From Galerina marginata (taxonomy: Eukaryota; Basidiomycota; Agaricomycetes; Agaricales; Galerinaceae): 64,000 bases of DNA. A program made the translations under genes and the position numbers. The stretch is taken from positions 4,030,001 through 4,094,000 of the forward strand of contig JAECYW010000002.1 of assembly GCA_023014335.1 (NCBI GenBank), read 5' to 3'. Below are positions 49,585 through 59,956 of this stretch, piece after piece (position 1 is the stretch's first letter; the number at the start of each line of letters is the position of its first letter). The notes under the pieces were generated by a model. That model was not told the origin of the DNA. It saw only the letters and a list, made by a program, of their open reading frames with translations, and searched no databases.

Positions 49585-51678
49585 ATGGCGACGACGACCA
49601 TCATGGAGGCCAGCTCGATGACAAGCTCATTCATGCTGCCTGGCATGTCTTCTCCTGAGCCAGACGCCAACGGTCGTGTGGTGAGGTTCGACAACGAGTG
49701 TGTGTTGATACAAGAGGTTATGCAGAAGAGAATGCCTCTGATGCTCACAAAATCGTATTCACTGCCGTTGTGGAGGAGGAAGGGACACCCACTGTCAGAT
49801 TCTGACGCTGAAGACGCATCAGGCTCCTCAGCACGGTCACCAAGCCCCGAAGACTCTCGGGTCGTTCTCAAGGTCCCAATACCACTGTTAGTGCTCGAAT
49901 AGTCTCCAAATTTCTTTCTCTGACTTCTGAGACACAGATTTAGGAGGAGGTCGTCGCGATCGCCAACGCGGGGCAGATCGGTTTCGTCATCTCCAGTCGT
50001 ACCCAAGACGCTTCCTTCGTGCCTTGTCCACCGATCACCATCTATGTCACCCATAATCACCCGGAGTACCCCACTGTCTCCTGTTCGTCGCCCGTCTCTA
50101 CCCGTTTACCAACGCCGCAAGGACGAAGTAACGGTACCACTACGCGCATGTTGCGAAGCGTGTGAGCGGATCATGGAGGAGTCTCTCAAGGAAGGAGAAA
50201 GTTGGCAAGAAAAGTTCACAAAGGGTGCCAAACGTCGTCGAAGCGCGAGCCTGGAGACCAACGACATAAACTCCCTTTTCCGCCTGCCATCCCACGCGAG
50301 GACTTCCAGCTTCTCCAAGGAATTTAATGCCCTATCTTCTTCTTTGGACAACATAGGAGATTCCTCTCGATACGGATCTACCTCTACCTTTACGCTCACG
50401 GTCGATGAAGTTGATAAACGGAGGAAGTCCCTTGACTTCAGTAGAGAACCCCTGGAACCATTTCTCGCAGCCCCACCGTCACCATCCTCGCCTGCCTTCC
50501 CATCCCATGAGTCTCTTTATTCGGGGCATCCTCGACACCCACGTTCAAGACCCCATGAGCGTGAAACGTCCTCGAATTCTTCCATATCATCTAGTTCGGC
50601 TACAGAGGAGCTGCAACTTCCTGATATCCTGGATCCTCGTCACAGGTTGCGGTCTTCGCCTATCGAAGAAGAGGATGAGGCCCAGCTCTTCCCTCTCCCA
50701 TCTCCGAGGCGGTCACCAAGCGGCACTCCATCGCCATCGCCATCTCCCAGAGTGTCTCCTGTCCCGAGTCCAAACGGCTCGACCTCCTGTCTTCCTGCAG
50801 CAGTAGCCAAAGGGCTGGCAGCGTCCGGTCGTTCAGTATCTGCATCATCTTCGAAGGAGAGCGTGGCTTCTAAGAATAACAACTCGTCCCAGGAAAGCCT
50901 ACTCAAAGCTTCACTTTCTAGGAAGGGCCCGGCAGCTTATCTCGCGGCGCCAACGATGTCAACCCCGAGGAAGGTCTCTCCCAGTCCGGTGACGAGTCTA
51001 GCGAGATCTCCGTCGCCTTTGTCGTCTTCTACTCTGAATGAAATTCCGAATGGGGCTACGACGATGAAGATCTCCACACATGGGTTGAAGATCTCTACTT
51101 CTGGCGAGAGAACGCCGTCGAGTGCGATGTCTCCGAGAGGCCCTCGTCCGCCTATTTCTGCGACGAGAGAACGTGCTGGGTCTGTGAAAGAGAGTTCAAT
51201 GCCACCACCGCCAGCGAAGGATGATGTTCGGAGGACAGAAGTTGCTCAACCTGTGCCTTTCGTCCCTATCCGCCTCTCTGCTATATCGAAGCCGACTGAG
51301 GCAGTGGTATCAAGACCTCTGGTGCCCCTCCGTCTCTCAACAGTGTCCAGTCCGTCATCCACTTCGTCACCCATCCCTATACCAAGCTCTCAGACGTCGC
51401 ACGCGGCTTCCCATTCGAGGCACGCCTCCTCGCCACCGAACCCTTCCTCCTATTCACAATCGCACGTACCTCTCCACACACGCTCTACTTCCGCCTCCAC
51501 AGCCTCACCGACGAGCCCGCAATCAAGTAGCAGGAGCCCGGTTCTCGGATACCAGAAGCGCAAGAACTCGTTCACTCTGCCGTTTATCAAAGCAGGAGAG
51601 GCGCTCCGCGAAGTGAGCGTGGATGTCCTCAAAGGGGTCAGTTCTATCTCCAGCGCGGGTGCGGTTGGTAGTGTATGA
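49585..51678 (+). CDS. Ser/Pro-rich disordered protein, 680 aa
   Basis: Two exons (49585-49886 and 49938-51678) joined at a GTTAGT donor and CACAG acceptor give 680 residues. The N-terminus has a compact, probably conserved block (VVRFDNECVLIQE, then RMPLMLTKSYSLPLWRRK). A second ordered patch has RACCEACERIMEESLKEGE with three cysteines. The remainder is Ser/Pro-rich with many SPSP and RSP motifs, as in proteins regulated by proline-directed kinases. A final ordered segment, RKNSFTLPFIKAGEALREVSVD, closes the protein. No domain with a known function is recognised. The second exon alone is open for 1.7 kb, which with its biased composition makes coding very likely. Confidence 0.82.
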
Positions 51679-52563
51679 GTGGGTTGCCTGGGCTTTGCTT
51701 TTCTTCCTAGGTTTTCCGTTGGCATCCGTTCGGGTTTTAGCTCTCGTGCCCTGTTTTGCGACGCCGTTTTTCTTGCAACCGTATACCCGTCCTTTTGCGA
51801 CTACCATCACCCCATGTAATAACACTGCGAACGCCTCACCCGTCGTTGACGTCGCTGCCATCAATTTAATTACTCCAAGCCTCGCTCCGCCATGTACCCC
51901 GCGGCACTGTGCCTTACCCAATACCAGGAAGCAAGCGTACGCCTTGGACCCCGATACCCGTCCATGACTCTTCGACAATCAACACCATACCACTCTTTTC
52001 CACTTCTCTGTCTCCGCCATTACCAACACCCTGCCACATAAATATCACGTATTATTATGACTTTTTACGACCCCACCTTCCGAGCTCAGGTTCGGCTCAT
52101 CTTACGACCCGAAACAAAGCGTCCTTATCCTCTTCTGACATCCATCCGCTTTCCTCCTCGAGTTCTTTCTGTTTTCCTTTTCGCATCCACCTACTTTGAA
52201 GCTAGTATGAACACAATCAACCAACCGACCAATCTTCCGCTGTCGCACCTTTCCACAACGCCTTGGAAACTCCTGTGACGACCAACTTTCTCTCCGCCTA
52301 ATTCTCTCTCAGTGCCTAATGAGGATGCATTACGACCATCCACCTGCACTTTCTGAACATCCATTCACTGTTCGTCTAGCGATACATAACTGCCTGTACA
52401 ATGATATAATTTGATGTCTGCAGTGCTTTTGAAACTTCGACCTTTCAAACTTTGCGACTAGTGGTCTGGACTCAAGGTCTTAAGTCAACGAAAGCTCGAA
52501 ACGAGGAGATACGCGGGCCTTCATCGAACTTCATCCGTGACGTACTAAACATAGGAAGCGAGG
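51679..52563. other. 0.9-kb intergenic region
   Basis: No gene is supported. Frames open here (51523-51978 on -, 51623-52278 on +) are leader or trailer sequence without motifs. Confidence 0.5.
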
Positions 52564-53712
52564 ATGTTTTTAAGACCGTCGACGAGTGTATTTAGGTGGT
52601 TCATACCCTGGTTACACAACGAGCGTTATCATGCACTTTTATCGAGTCATGTCTGGCCAGATCCACTTTTCACAGCTCGCACAAAAATTGTTGACAAATC
52701 CTTTACGGTCGGTGAAGAAGACTCAATCCACGCTGCCCCTTTGCGAGCTTGCACTTTAACCTGCCAAACACTCCTTTCGGCCTCTCAGCCCGTCATACTT
52801 TCGAAGATTAGTGTCTTAGAGGATCGCAAATACGAGCCCAGGCAAGCAAGGAGGTTGCCAACTCGTCGCTTAAACGATTTGCATGCAATCTTGCAGCAGA
52901 AGCCACACTTAACCGATTATGTTCGAAAGCTCTATCTGGGTGTTACTTACCAGGGCAGGAACTAGCCGTCTCAAAACGGCCATTTCGTCTATATTCGGCA
53001 ATGCATTCAGACAACAAAACCGAGCATAATCTACAACGTATGTCTCTCTAATTCCTTGATTCTGTACCAATCTAATACTTGCTTAGGGTCATGAGATCTA
53101 GAGCACTATCCGTTTCCCTTACTAAATATTGTCAAGCTTTCGGAGGCGTGTTCTTTGCACCTGTATGATGTTGATGTTAAATTGGTGGAATCGACCCCTT
53201 TTTCGGTGTTCTTTGGCATCCTCACAGATAAAATCAAACGGGTCAATTTGGCCATCCAAGTTACAATCGAAAGCATGACCACGCTGGAATCGTTCATCTG
53301 TGGAGAATGGGAACCCCTCGACACACATGGGACCAGAATGTTGTGCGGAAAACCTTACCGCTTCCATCTTAGCTTGATCTATTATGTCCTGTCGAAGGAT
53401 TTTAGCCCGCCGGCATCTCTAGATTGTCCAGAGGGCTTCTTGGAAGGGTACAAAGCCACTTTCGAGAGTGTTGTGCAATGTAAACGACTCAATCTCGACA
53501 ACGCGACCCAGTCCGAGTCCTCCATGCCATGCCTCCGTCTCTCTGCAATACAGAATACACCATCGTTGGCTATTCTCGGGAAAACAATTGCATACTCTTC
53601 GACGATTTCATCCATATTATGCAGTGCATCTGGAACCATCATGCCATCCAGACTCTTCGGCCGTATCCATCAGTTCGAGGTTACTCTGCTCGCTGCCAAC
53701 ACAAAGCTTTAA
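52564..53712 (+). pseudogene. F-box-like/LRR gene, probably degenerate
   Basis: The frame 52564-52965 encodes a start typical of fungal F-box-like proteins (ACTLTCQTLLSASQPV, DLHAILQQKPHLTDYVRKLYL). A second open stretch up to 53712 has leucine-rich segments (LLNIVKLSEACSLHLYDVDV, CKRLNLDNA). A single intron 52940-53095 (donor GTGTTA, acceptor ATGAG) would join them into 330 codons, but both sites are weak and the intron would be about 156 nt. The well-formed intron inside it (GTATGT..CTTAG, about 53040-53086) leads into a stop. I therefore think the gene is decayed or wrongly spliced here, though a functional gene cannot be excluded. Confidence 0.4.
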
Positions 53713-54166
53713 GCATACTGGAACTTTCACATTATCGATCGTGTGCGGTAGTCCTAGAAGAATTCCACAGAAACAGACCATTTCCCGAACTCTAGAACTT
53801 GCTCTGAACAATTACTGGCAACAATAATATCAGAAGCTTAACTCATTTTCACGCGCCTGAGGACCAAGAAAAGCCTCTGAAAAGGCCGTCCTAGTCCGAC
53901 TCCTAGAGCAAATCCCCTTGCTTGCAAGGGTTCTCTGCCCCCCCAAAATGAAGCCAGTTCCTGACTTCCCGCCTGTTGCCGAATGTTTGATGCCATCAAT
54001 AAGTCACGTTCTACCACTCCCGGGTGTACGCGTATTACTACGCGTCGCGTCCGACTCGCGTACATACATACACTATCCATTCGGTCAGGACCCGGGAAGC
54101 TCCCTCAAAAACTTGTCCGGGAGGAATCCCAGAATCGAGTCTCAAATCTGTCGTGATTTTGGCTTC
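53713..54166. other. intergenic, repeat-flanking
   Basis: No gene is supported. The sequence GCTTGCAAGGGTTCTCTGCC near 53921 resembles GCAAGCAAGGGTTCTGCC near 55487, which suggests repeated material on both sides of the helicase relic. Confidence 0.4.
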
Positions 54167-54478
54167 AAATCCGCGAAACCGGACAAGGTCTGGCTGGCTC
54201 TTTCCTGAAATAAAACAAATTTTTCGGGGCGTGCGGCGCCTCAGCACCGGTTTTCCTCTAAAAATTGCCCTTTCCCCTTCGCGTCGGTGTCTTCTGGTTC
54301 TACCTAGATCTCTTTCCCGCACGCACAACTTCAGGACGTTTGCCACAAAAATTTATGCCCACAGGCATTTGAAATCCGCGAAAGAGGACAAGGGTTCGCA
54401 TACGGCGCCGTCGAATCCGCGAAAACTGGACAAGATTTTTGCCATTTTCGGTCTCAAATCCGCGAAATCCGGACAAGT
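54167..54478 (+). repeat. cluster of TCCGCGAAA-n-GGACAAG motifs
   Basis: Four copies of AATCCGCGAAAnnnGGACAAG occur on the plus strand at about 54167, 54372, 54413 and 54456. The last three are spaced about 41-43 bp, like a small tandem array. Degenerate copies occur at about 11307 and 11483, and an inverted one near 55085. The motif probably belongs to a dispersed, non-coding repeat family, perhaps a non-autonomous element. Confidence 0.6.
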
Positions 54479-54659
54479 TTTAGCGAGAGCTTCCCGGGTC
54501 CGATTCGTTCGATGATTCTAATACTGCATTCAACTTTGACTCGTGGCCCTTTTAAGTCACTCATCATCAAAATCTCGCGGAGGCTCTACCGAAGGCAGAT
54601 CTCTTCAATAATGACATTGGGGAGCAAAGTTTATCGAGTTCTGGGATCTAGATTTGGTA

Positions 54660-54944
54660 TTATAGTAAGCTGTAAGACCGTAAATTAAATCTTGTGAACC
54701 ATTTCTGACTTTCAAGTTCCAGGTTTCCCGGTTTACCACAGATTTCCCAATCTTCTACCACACCATATACAAGAAAGTGGTTATAGTCAGTTGGAGGTTT
54801 ATCGGGATGTAAAATGATGCTAATGATTTTATTACATGCTCCATTTGTCGGATGGAGGTCCGTCCTTTTATTCTTCATAACTGTCACTTGCATCCCAATG
54901 TTCATTTCAATAATTCTAGGAAGGTTTTTTTGAGAGCCCTGCAC
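54660..54944 (-). mobile_element. relic of PIF1/Helitron-type helicase
   Basis: A 94-codon minus-strand frame reads LPRIIEMNIGMQVTVMKN, TDLHPTNGACNKIISIILHP and DKPPTDYNHFLVYG. This order (L.. IGM.V....N..TDL..TNGA...I..IILHPD.PP) is that of the C-terminal part of PIF1-like helicases carried by fungal Helitrons. The ATP-binding motifs and the Rep domain are missing, so it is a fragment. Terminal hairpin or CTRR ends were not identified. Confidence 0.6.
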
Positions 54945-55959
54945 GTCCTTTTCGCCATTTAAGACTCAGAGTTAGTTTGACCAAAAGTTCTGCTATGACT
55001 CGACAATGGGGAGCTCAGTCTTACCTGGAAACTTTTAGTGACCGACCCCACTGGCATTTTTGAAAGAACTCCAGTGATCTGAATCCTTGTCCGCTTCCTC
55101 AAACTTAGTTACTTAAGAGCCAAAGCCAACGGATTTGCGGCCGAACTTCAGAATTCTGCATGGTGCTTTTTTGCGAATGGCAAGCTTCCCGGGTCTTCCT
55201 TGTCTCCTTGAAGGTTGCAGCCTGTACAACTGTCTTTCTAGGTCAAAGTTTAAAGTTGTCCCTCAACTTCTCCCGGGCCTTTGAAAACAAGAAGTAGGGT
55301 CCAAGAAAGCCAGAGGGATACTTGTCACCCGAGGGACGAGTCGCGGCGAAGCCTAATTTGTCAATGAAATATCTTTATGAATCAAATTATGATTGCCTAG
55401 AACTTGCGGAAAGTTTTACTTGTTCGGAAGATTTGACATGGGTACTCGAGTAGAGATACATGGGCCACACAGTCCTCTCTGCAGCGGCAAGCAAGGGTTC
55501 TGCCGACGCAGTCGGCCCTTCCCTAGTCCACTTTCGACAGGCTATTCGTGGTCCGCGGTAAACGTCTTAACCTGCCGGAAAGGATCGAAATGCTTCTTAT
55601 ATTTTCAGAGTCCAGACTACCCGATGTAGAGGGTCACGACTCACCTCGATGTCCAGATTCTGTTTGAATTTGAAGTACTAAAATGAAAATAGACGAAACT
55701 TAAGGCTTGACAGTCTTCTTCCCTGAGCGATACCGTGCTCACATCGTATTGGGATATTTGAATTTTCGACTTGGCACCTCGATAATCCTGTATGGCCAAT
55801 CTGATAATTCTGTTGCTGTGGCTATTTAGGGTCTCTCTAACTTTTCACTTCACAAGTTGATGTCGAATTGTATCCTCGCTCGATTTGCGCTCGAGTACGT
55901 ATAAAAATACCGGCCCGGGAGCATGTCCTCGCCGTCCGGTGCCGCAGCTCTTGACTGTT
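54945..55959. promoter_or_regulatory. intergenic region with TATA box before the SLOG gene
   Basis: No gene is supported between 54945 and 55897. A TATA box (TATAAAAATA, about 55901-55910) lies about 55 bp upstream of the ATG at 55960 and is the clearest core promoter in the window. A stretch near 55480-55520 resembles repeat material near 53921. Confidence 0.55.
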
Positions 55960-56697
55960 ATGTGTTTTCGACTCACACTCTCTACTATAATCATCCGCAC
56001 TTGTATCAGAAGGACTTCCACCTCTCAACAATCGTCTCTTCGCGTCAACAGCTTTCCAGAGTTATCTTTACTATTACCAGCATCAAGGATCAAACGGTAT
56101 AAATCGTCCTCTGTATCAATCGATTCAAATCAATCGAAAGTCAAAGCCAAAGCCCCAATGCCCGTTCCAACCCCCTCCAGACCAACAGCGCCGAGGCGCC
56201 AGATAGCATTTATATCGGGACCCCTGGAGGCAAATGAGGAATACTTCAACATGCACTACCTTCCCAAGCTCCGTGAAGCCGTCGACAAAGGCCATCTCTT
56301 CATCATTGGGCCTTCGCGCGGGATTGATAGTCTTAGTTTCGACTATCTGCGCAAGTCTGGCGTCCCAGCGAGCCGAATACGGCTCTACCTGAACACGAGT
56401 GAGGAGACTCGTCTTTCGCGTCACTTTAAGCGCTTCGAGGAGGTCGGCGGGGCACTGGTCATAGTTAAAGGCAGCCATACAGAGAGAGACGAGGCGATGA
56501 CCCGTGCAAGCCACTACGATATCCTCAGGTATCGGACGGAAGAGGAATGTCGTGCGCTTTATGGCGCATCGTATAGGCCCCGCATTAGTGGGACACAGAA
56601 GAATGAAATTCGAAGGAACGCTGGAATTGGGTTGGTATGGCCTGACCCAGGAAACAAGCCTGTCGAACTGCTGCCATCAAAGGACACCAAAGCATAG
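55960..56697 (+). CDS. SLOG/Rossmann-like domain protein
   Basis: A single-exon frame of 245 residues starts at ATG 55960, directly downstream of a TATA box. The first 40 residues are basic and hydroxylated without acids (FRLTLST, RTCIRR, SQQSSLR), which may be a mitochondrial presequence. The core has IAFISGPLEANEEYF, then GHLFIIGPSRGIDSLSFDYL (G117-D123), IRLYLNTSEE and a helical ERDEAMTRASHYDILRYR. The arrangement of a nucleotide-binding GxxRGxD loop between beta strands is that of SLOG-superfamily proteins (DprA/LOG-like fold), which bind nucleotides or their derivatives. The ligand is unknown. An alternative start is the Met at 56158, which would remove the presequence. Confidence 0.75.
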   Translation: MCFRLTLSTIIIRTCIRRTSTSQQSSLRVNSFPELSLLLPASRIKRYKSSSVSIDSNQSKVKAKAPMPVPTPSRPTAPRRQIAFISGPLEANEEYFNMHYLPKLREAVDKGHLFIIGPSRGIDSLSFDYLRKSGVPASRIRLYLNTSEETRLSRHFKRFEEVGGALVIVKGSHTERDEAMTRASHYDILRYRTEEECRALYGASYRPRISGTQKNEIRRNAGIGLVWPDPGNKPVELLPSKDTKA

Positions 56698-57715
56698 GGA
56701 CGCAGGATTCCAATTGTGGTACCGCTCGACCAGGGTCTTCGACTGGGGACATTCCCTGCATACCATTTCAACCCGTCATAACCTAAAATATTGGGTCCCG
56801 ACACGTTTTGTTTTCTCTTATGCCCTCTCTTCATTAAACTTCCAATTACGAGTCAAGGAATCAACGATGTCTCGATCGAGGACACGCAGGAGATAAATCG
56901 ACAGTCATTTGTTATATTGGTCTGTTTCAATTGACTATGTTTATCTCACAAAGCAATCAACCGTCGTCTTATGTCGGCTCGACAAATACGACGACAAGCT
57001 CATAGCTAAAGCGCTCAAGGTTGAAGCCTCCGTGCCAATGAGACGGCATAATATTTGAGGTGCCATCGCAACATAGAATCCTGGAAAGCATGGTCATGGG
57101 CAACCCCAGTAACAAACGTCGTATTCGAGCACCTGTCCGTCTTCAAACCGACTACCTTGGAATTCAATATAACGCTGGCGGGCTGGATACCATACCACGC
57201 TTCTTCCACAGCCATGAGGGCTCGTCGAAGTGAAAATGTCAGCTCATACTTTAGTCACTTCGCCCACTGCTAACATGGTGTTCTAGCCTTTTGGTTGAAT
57301 AGCCTCTCCGGCCTCCCGATATGTATTTCTCCAAGGGGAGGCATCATGGTCCTTCACATCCTTCAAGCCCTTTCCTCTTGTCTGGCGCCTCGAATTTCCT
57401 AGAGGATCTTTTTACGTTTACACTCGTCGATATCGGTTCCCTTTCGTTACTGTCAACCATCTGCCACTGCTGGACCAAGTTGATTTTTACGGGTTCAGAC
57501 TTACTGCTACGTGAAAATGGATGCAGGAGAATCTGCGTTGAATTTACAAGTACAATCATAGCGTCGCAAAAGAAGTCAAAAGGGTCTTTTAATCGAAAAT
57601 TTTGTGAGTTTGATTGGGATGCTGTTTCGTTGATTGTTAGAATGTTCCCTGTCTAAGAACGACGACGACACTCACACAAATGGCCACCGGGATAATAATA
57701 TCTCGGTATGGCAGC
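56698..57715. other. 1.0-kb intergenic region
   Basis: No gene is supported. The minus frame 57015-57215 and plus frame 57321-57656 are open but lack motifs and splice partners. Confidence 0.4.
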
Positions 57716-58006
57716 TCAGGAGCGACCAAACCAACCGCCTCCGCCTCCTCCTCCACCGCCGCCGCCGCCCTGTCCAGGAGCACCAGGGGCACCAGGAGCG
57801 CCTCCAGCACCGCCCGGAGCACCCGGAGCACCTGGCCCGCCTGGCCCTCCCGGCCCTCCAGGAGCTCCAGGAGCGCCTCCACCTGATCCCCCGGGGCCAC
57901 CGGGAGCACCAGGAGCACCCGGCGCACCTCCACCCGAACCGCCGTTACCCGAACCGCCGTTACCCCCCTTGCCACCAAAGCCGAAGAACGACATGTCTCT
58001 ACCCAT
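57716..58006 (-). CDS. collagen-like Gly-Ala-Pro repeat protein, 96 aa
   Basis: A minus-strand frame from ATG 58006 gives 96 residues: a short head MGRDMSFFGFGGKGG, then repeated Gly-Ala-Pro and Gly-Gly-Pro triplets in collagen-like G-X-Y register, a run of 12 glycines and the end WFGRS. No signal peptide is present. The opposite strand is also open (57708-58061, 117 residues) as a Pro-rich protein with the same GAP triplets, because a GGN-GCN-CCN repeat reads as the same repeat on its complement. I favour the minus strand because the other two glycine-tract genes nearby also end or break their glycine runs with Trp, but this is not decisive. Function unknown. Confidence 0.45.
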   Translation of the reverse strand: MGRDMSFFGFGGKGGNGGSGNGGSGGGAPGAPGAPGGPGGSGGGAPGAPGGPGGPGGPGAPGAPGGAGGAPGAPGAPGQGGGGGGGGGGGGWFGRS

Positions 58007-59818
58007 TGGTGAGCAAGCACCTTGCGCATTGATTGAAGTCCTTACCTCTTTTAGTATTTGAGAGTGTATTCGAAATGAGATACGAATGCTGCTTTACCTG
58101 GGGAACTGAAGGATTTTTATAGTCAGGCAAGCATCAACCCGAATTCATGCTTCAGGGTTTACCCGTTATTAAGGGGTCGTTTTAGGACAGCAGGAAAGAA
58201 GAGGTGATTCTCTCGATCTCGTGGTGGTCACGAAGGACGTTAGACGGAGTCTTTTAGTGTACCCGAATCACTCATCGTCGCAGGTAACCATTTACAACTA
58301 CAACTCTCACAGATGTTGTCAGCTGAACGATCTATCTGTGGTCGGCTTCAGATGAGCTCGTCAAGGTAGATGGAGGGTTTGTAGCTTTCGTCTGTCATGT
58401 TTGTAACAGTGTTGTACCTGGTCTTCTCAACAGACTTCCATTCTCTGTTTGAAATGGCGCCAGATTGTACGTCAAATATCGCCATCTTCACTACCATGGG
58501 GTCAGCTGTTAAACGATTTGCATTGTAAGTCGTGGGCTACGCCAGACTCTACCGCTTGTTGGGCCCAGACTCTTTCATTGAAACTGCAGGGTCTCAGTGG
58601 AAAAAGCTAAATTAGTAGACTTGAATCGATCAGAACCGGTTCACTGATGTCTGAACAGGAATACAGGTCGCACTGCGCAGCCGTTTCAAGTTTAGGTACT
58701 GTTCGTGAGATCCCCGGAAGAAATGAGATAAATGGGTAACAATTGACCCGCGTGTGATCCATTCTGCTGGCCTATGACAAAGGTGTTTAGTCATGTGGTT
58801 CTCACATCGCCAGATCGCGGTCATTCAGGATAAGCGCCCGATAAGCGCCGACCAATACCGCTGCGTTCAGTTATCAGTTTGACATATCCCCCAGATGATA
58901 TGCGTCGTATGTGCGCAGATTGCCAATTACACTAAATTTAGTAGCTCTTCTCCGTCAGCCATGATATGATATCTTTGGAAAGAAGTTGAGAAGAGAAACT
59001 CCAGCACCTCACCGCTCACATCCAAAAATGATGATCTACACCGATCATGAATCACCGCATGCCCTCTAATTGTTCCTACTCAGGTCGAAATTAATGCTCC
59101 ATTCAGTTCGGAAATTAAGGGCATGAGACAGGACCTTTTGGAAACCTTTGTATAGACTTGTTCCAATTCGATGAAAGAGCCCCGTAGATGGGATTGCGGA
59201 ATGGGCGTACTGAGCAGAAAATCTGGGGGAGAATCTACGACGGAGTTTGTTGGATTCCATCAGCAGTTTTGGAAGAACGTTACTTCCTGGAGTTGAATCT
59301 AGTCCATTTAAATTTGGGACATAGACACTTTTCAAATCACGGTTTCGCGAAGAGAGATGACCAAGGTCTTGAGCTTCTATTGCGGAAAAGCTGATTGAAA
59401 CATTCTCACAAAGAGCCAGCCTTCTGGTAACGGGCTAATTTTCCGTCAAGGCAAGTGTCAAGTTTGTCAGGTACGAGACTCGTTTATGGCTGATTTTGTC
59501 AGCTGAGCGAAATCCTGATCTATCGACCTCTGGCAAAACACTATGCCAGTCTTCCAGGTTTGACGTATTCTCTATTGTGAACTCTTATCTCGTTTTATCT
59601 AACCTTCTTTGCAAACTGTCAAAGCGATTCGGCAGATAGGTTGGCCGACTCCAAACTCGTGGGGAGGTATTGCGCCTTACATCCGACCACGGATGGTTTG
59701 CCAGATTTATGATGTCCAAAGAATCTCCCAGGGGCTAGATATTGGGTATATAATGGGCTCGATGTCGCTCGTTCAAGATAGGTCCAACACTTAAATCATC
59801 TACTGCATAACAATAGCG
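58007..59818. other. 1.8-kb intergenic region
   Basis: Nothing supported as a gene. The overlapping frames at 59066-59394, one on each strand, have no recognised motif. The frame 59609-59794 is possible leader sequence of the poly-glycine ORF. Confidence 0.4.
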
Positions 59819-59956
59819 ATGGGTCACTTTAGCATTTGTCCTGGTGGCGGCGGTGGCGGCGGCGGAGGTGGTGGTGGTGGTGGTGGAGGAGGAGGAGGCG
59901 GAGGAGGAGGCGGCGGCGGCGGTGGTGGAGGCGGTGGAGGCGGAGGCGGGTGGTAA
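59819..59956 (+). CDS. poly-glycine peptide, 45 aa (36 consecutive Gly)
   Basis: An ATG at 59819 opens MGHFSICP, followed by 36 consecutive GGN codons, a Trp and a TAA. The Gly codons mix GGT, GGC and GGA and are not a simple perfect trinucleotide repeat. The peptide is too short for a normal gene, and the frame could be part of a longer spliced message (one other frame runs on to 60140). It could also be a repeat tract that is open by chance, since a GGN tract cannot create a stop. Its value lies in having the same Gly-run plus Trp pattern as its neighbours at 57.7 and 62.9 kb. Confidence 0.3.
   Translation: MGHFSICPGGGGGGGGGGGGGGGGGGGGGGGGGGGGGGGGGGGGW
59843..59950 (+). repeat. GGN trinucleotide tract (108 bp)
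   Basis: A stretch of 36 GGN units with a variable third base. Similar tracts occur at 57745-57775 (as CCN on this strand) and near 63560-63720. These are the main GC-rich islands in an otherwise AT-leaning right end. Confidence 0.85.
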
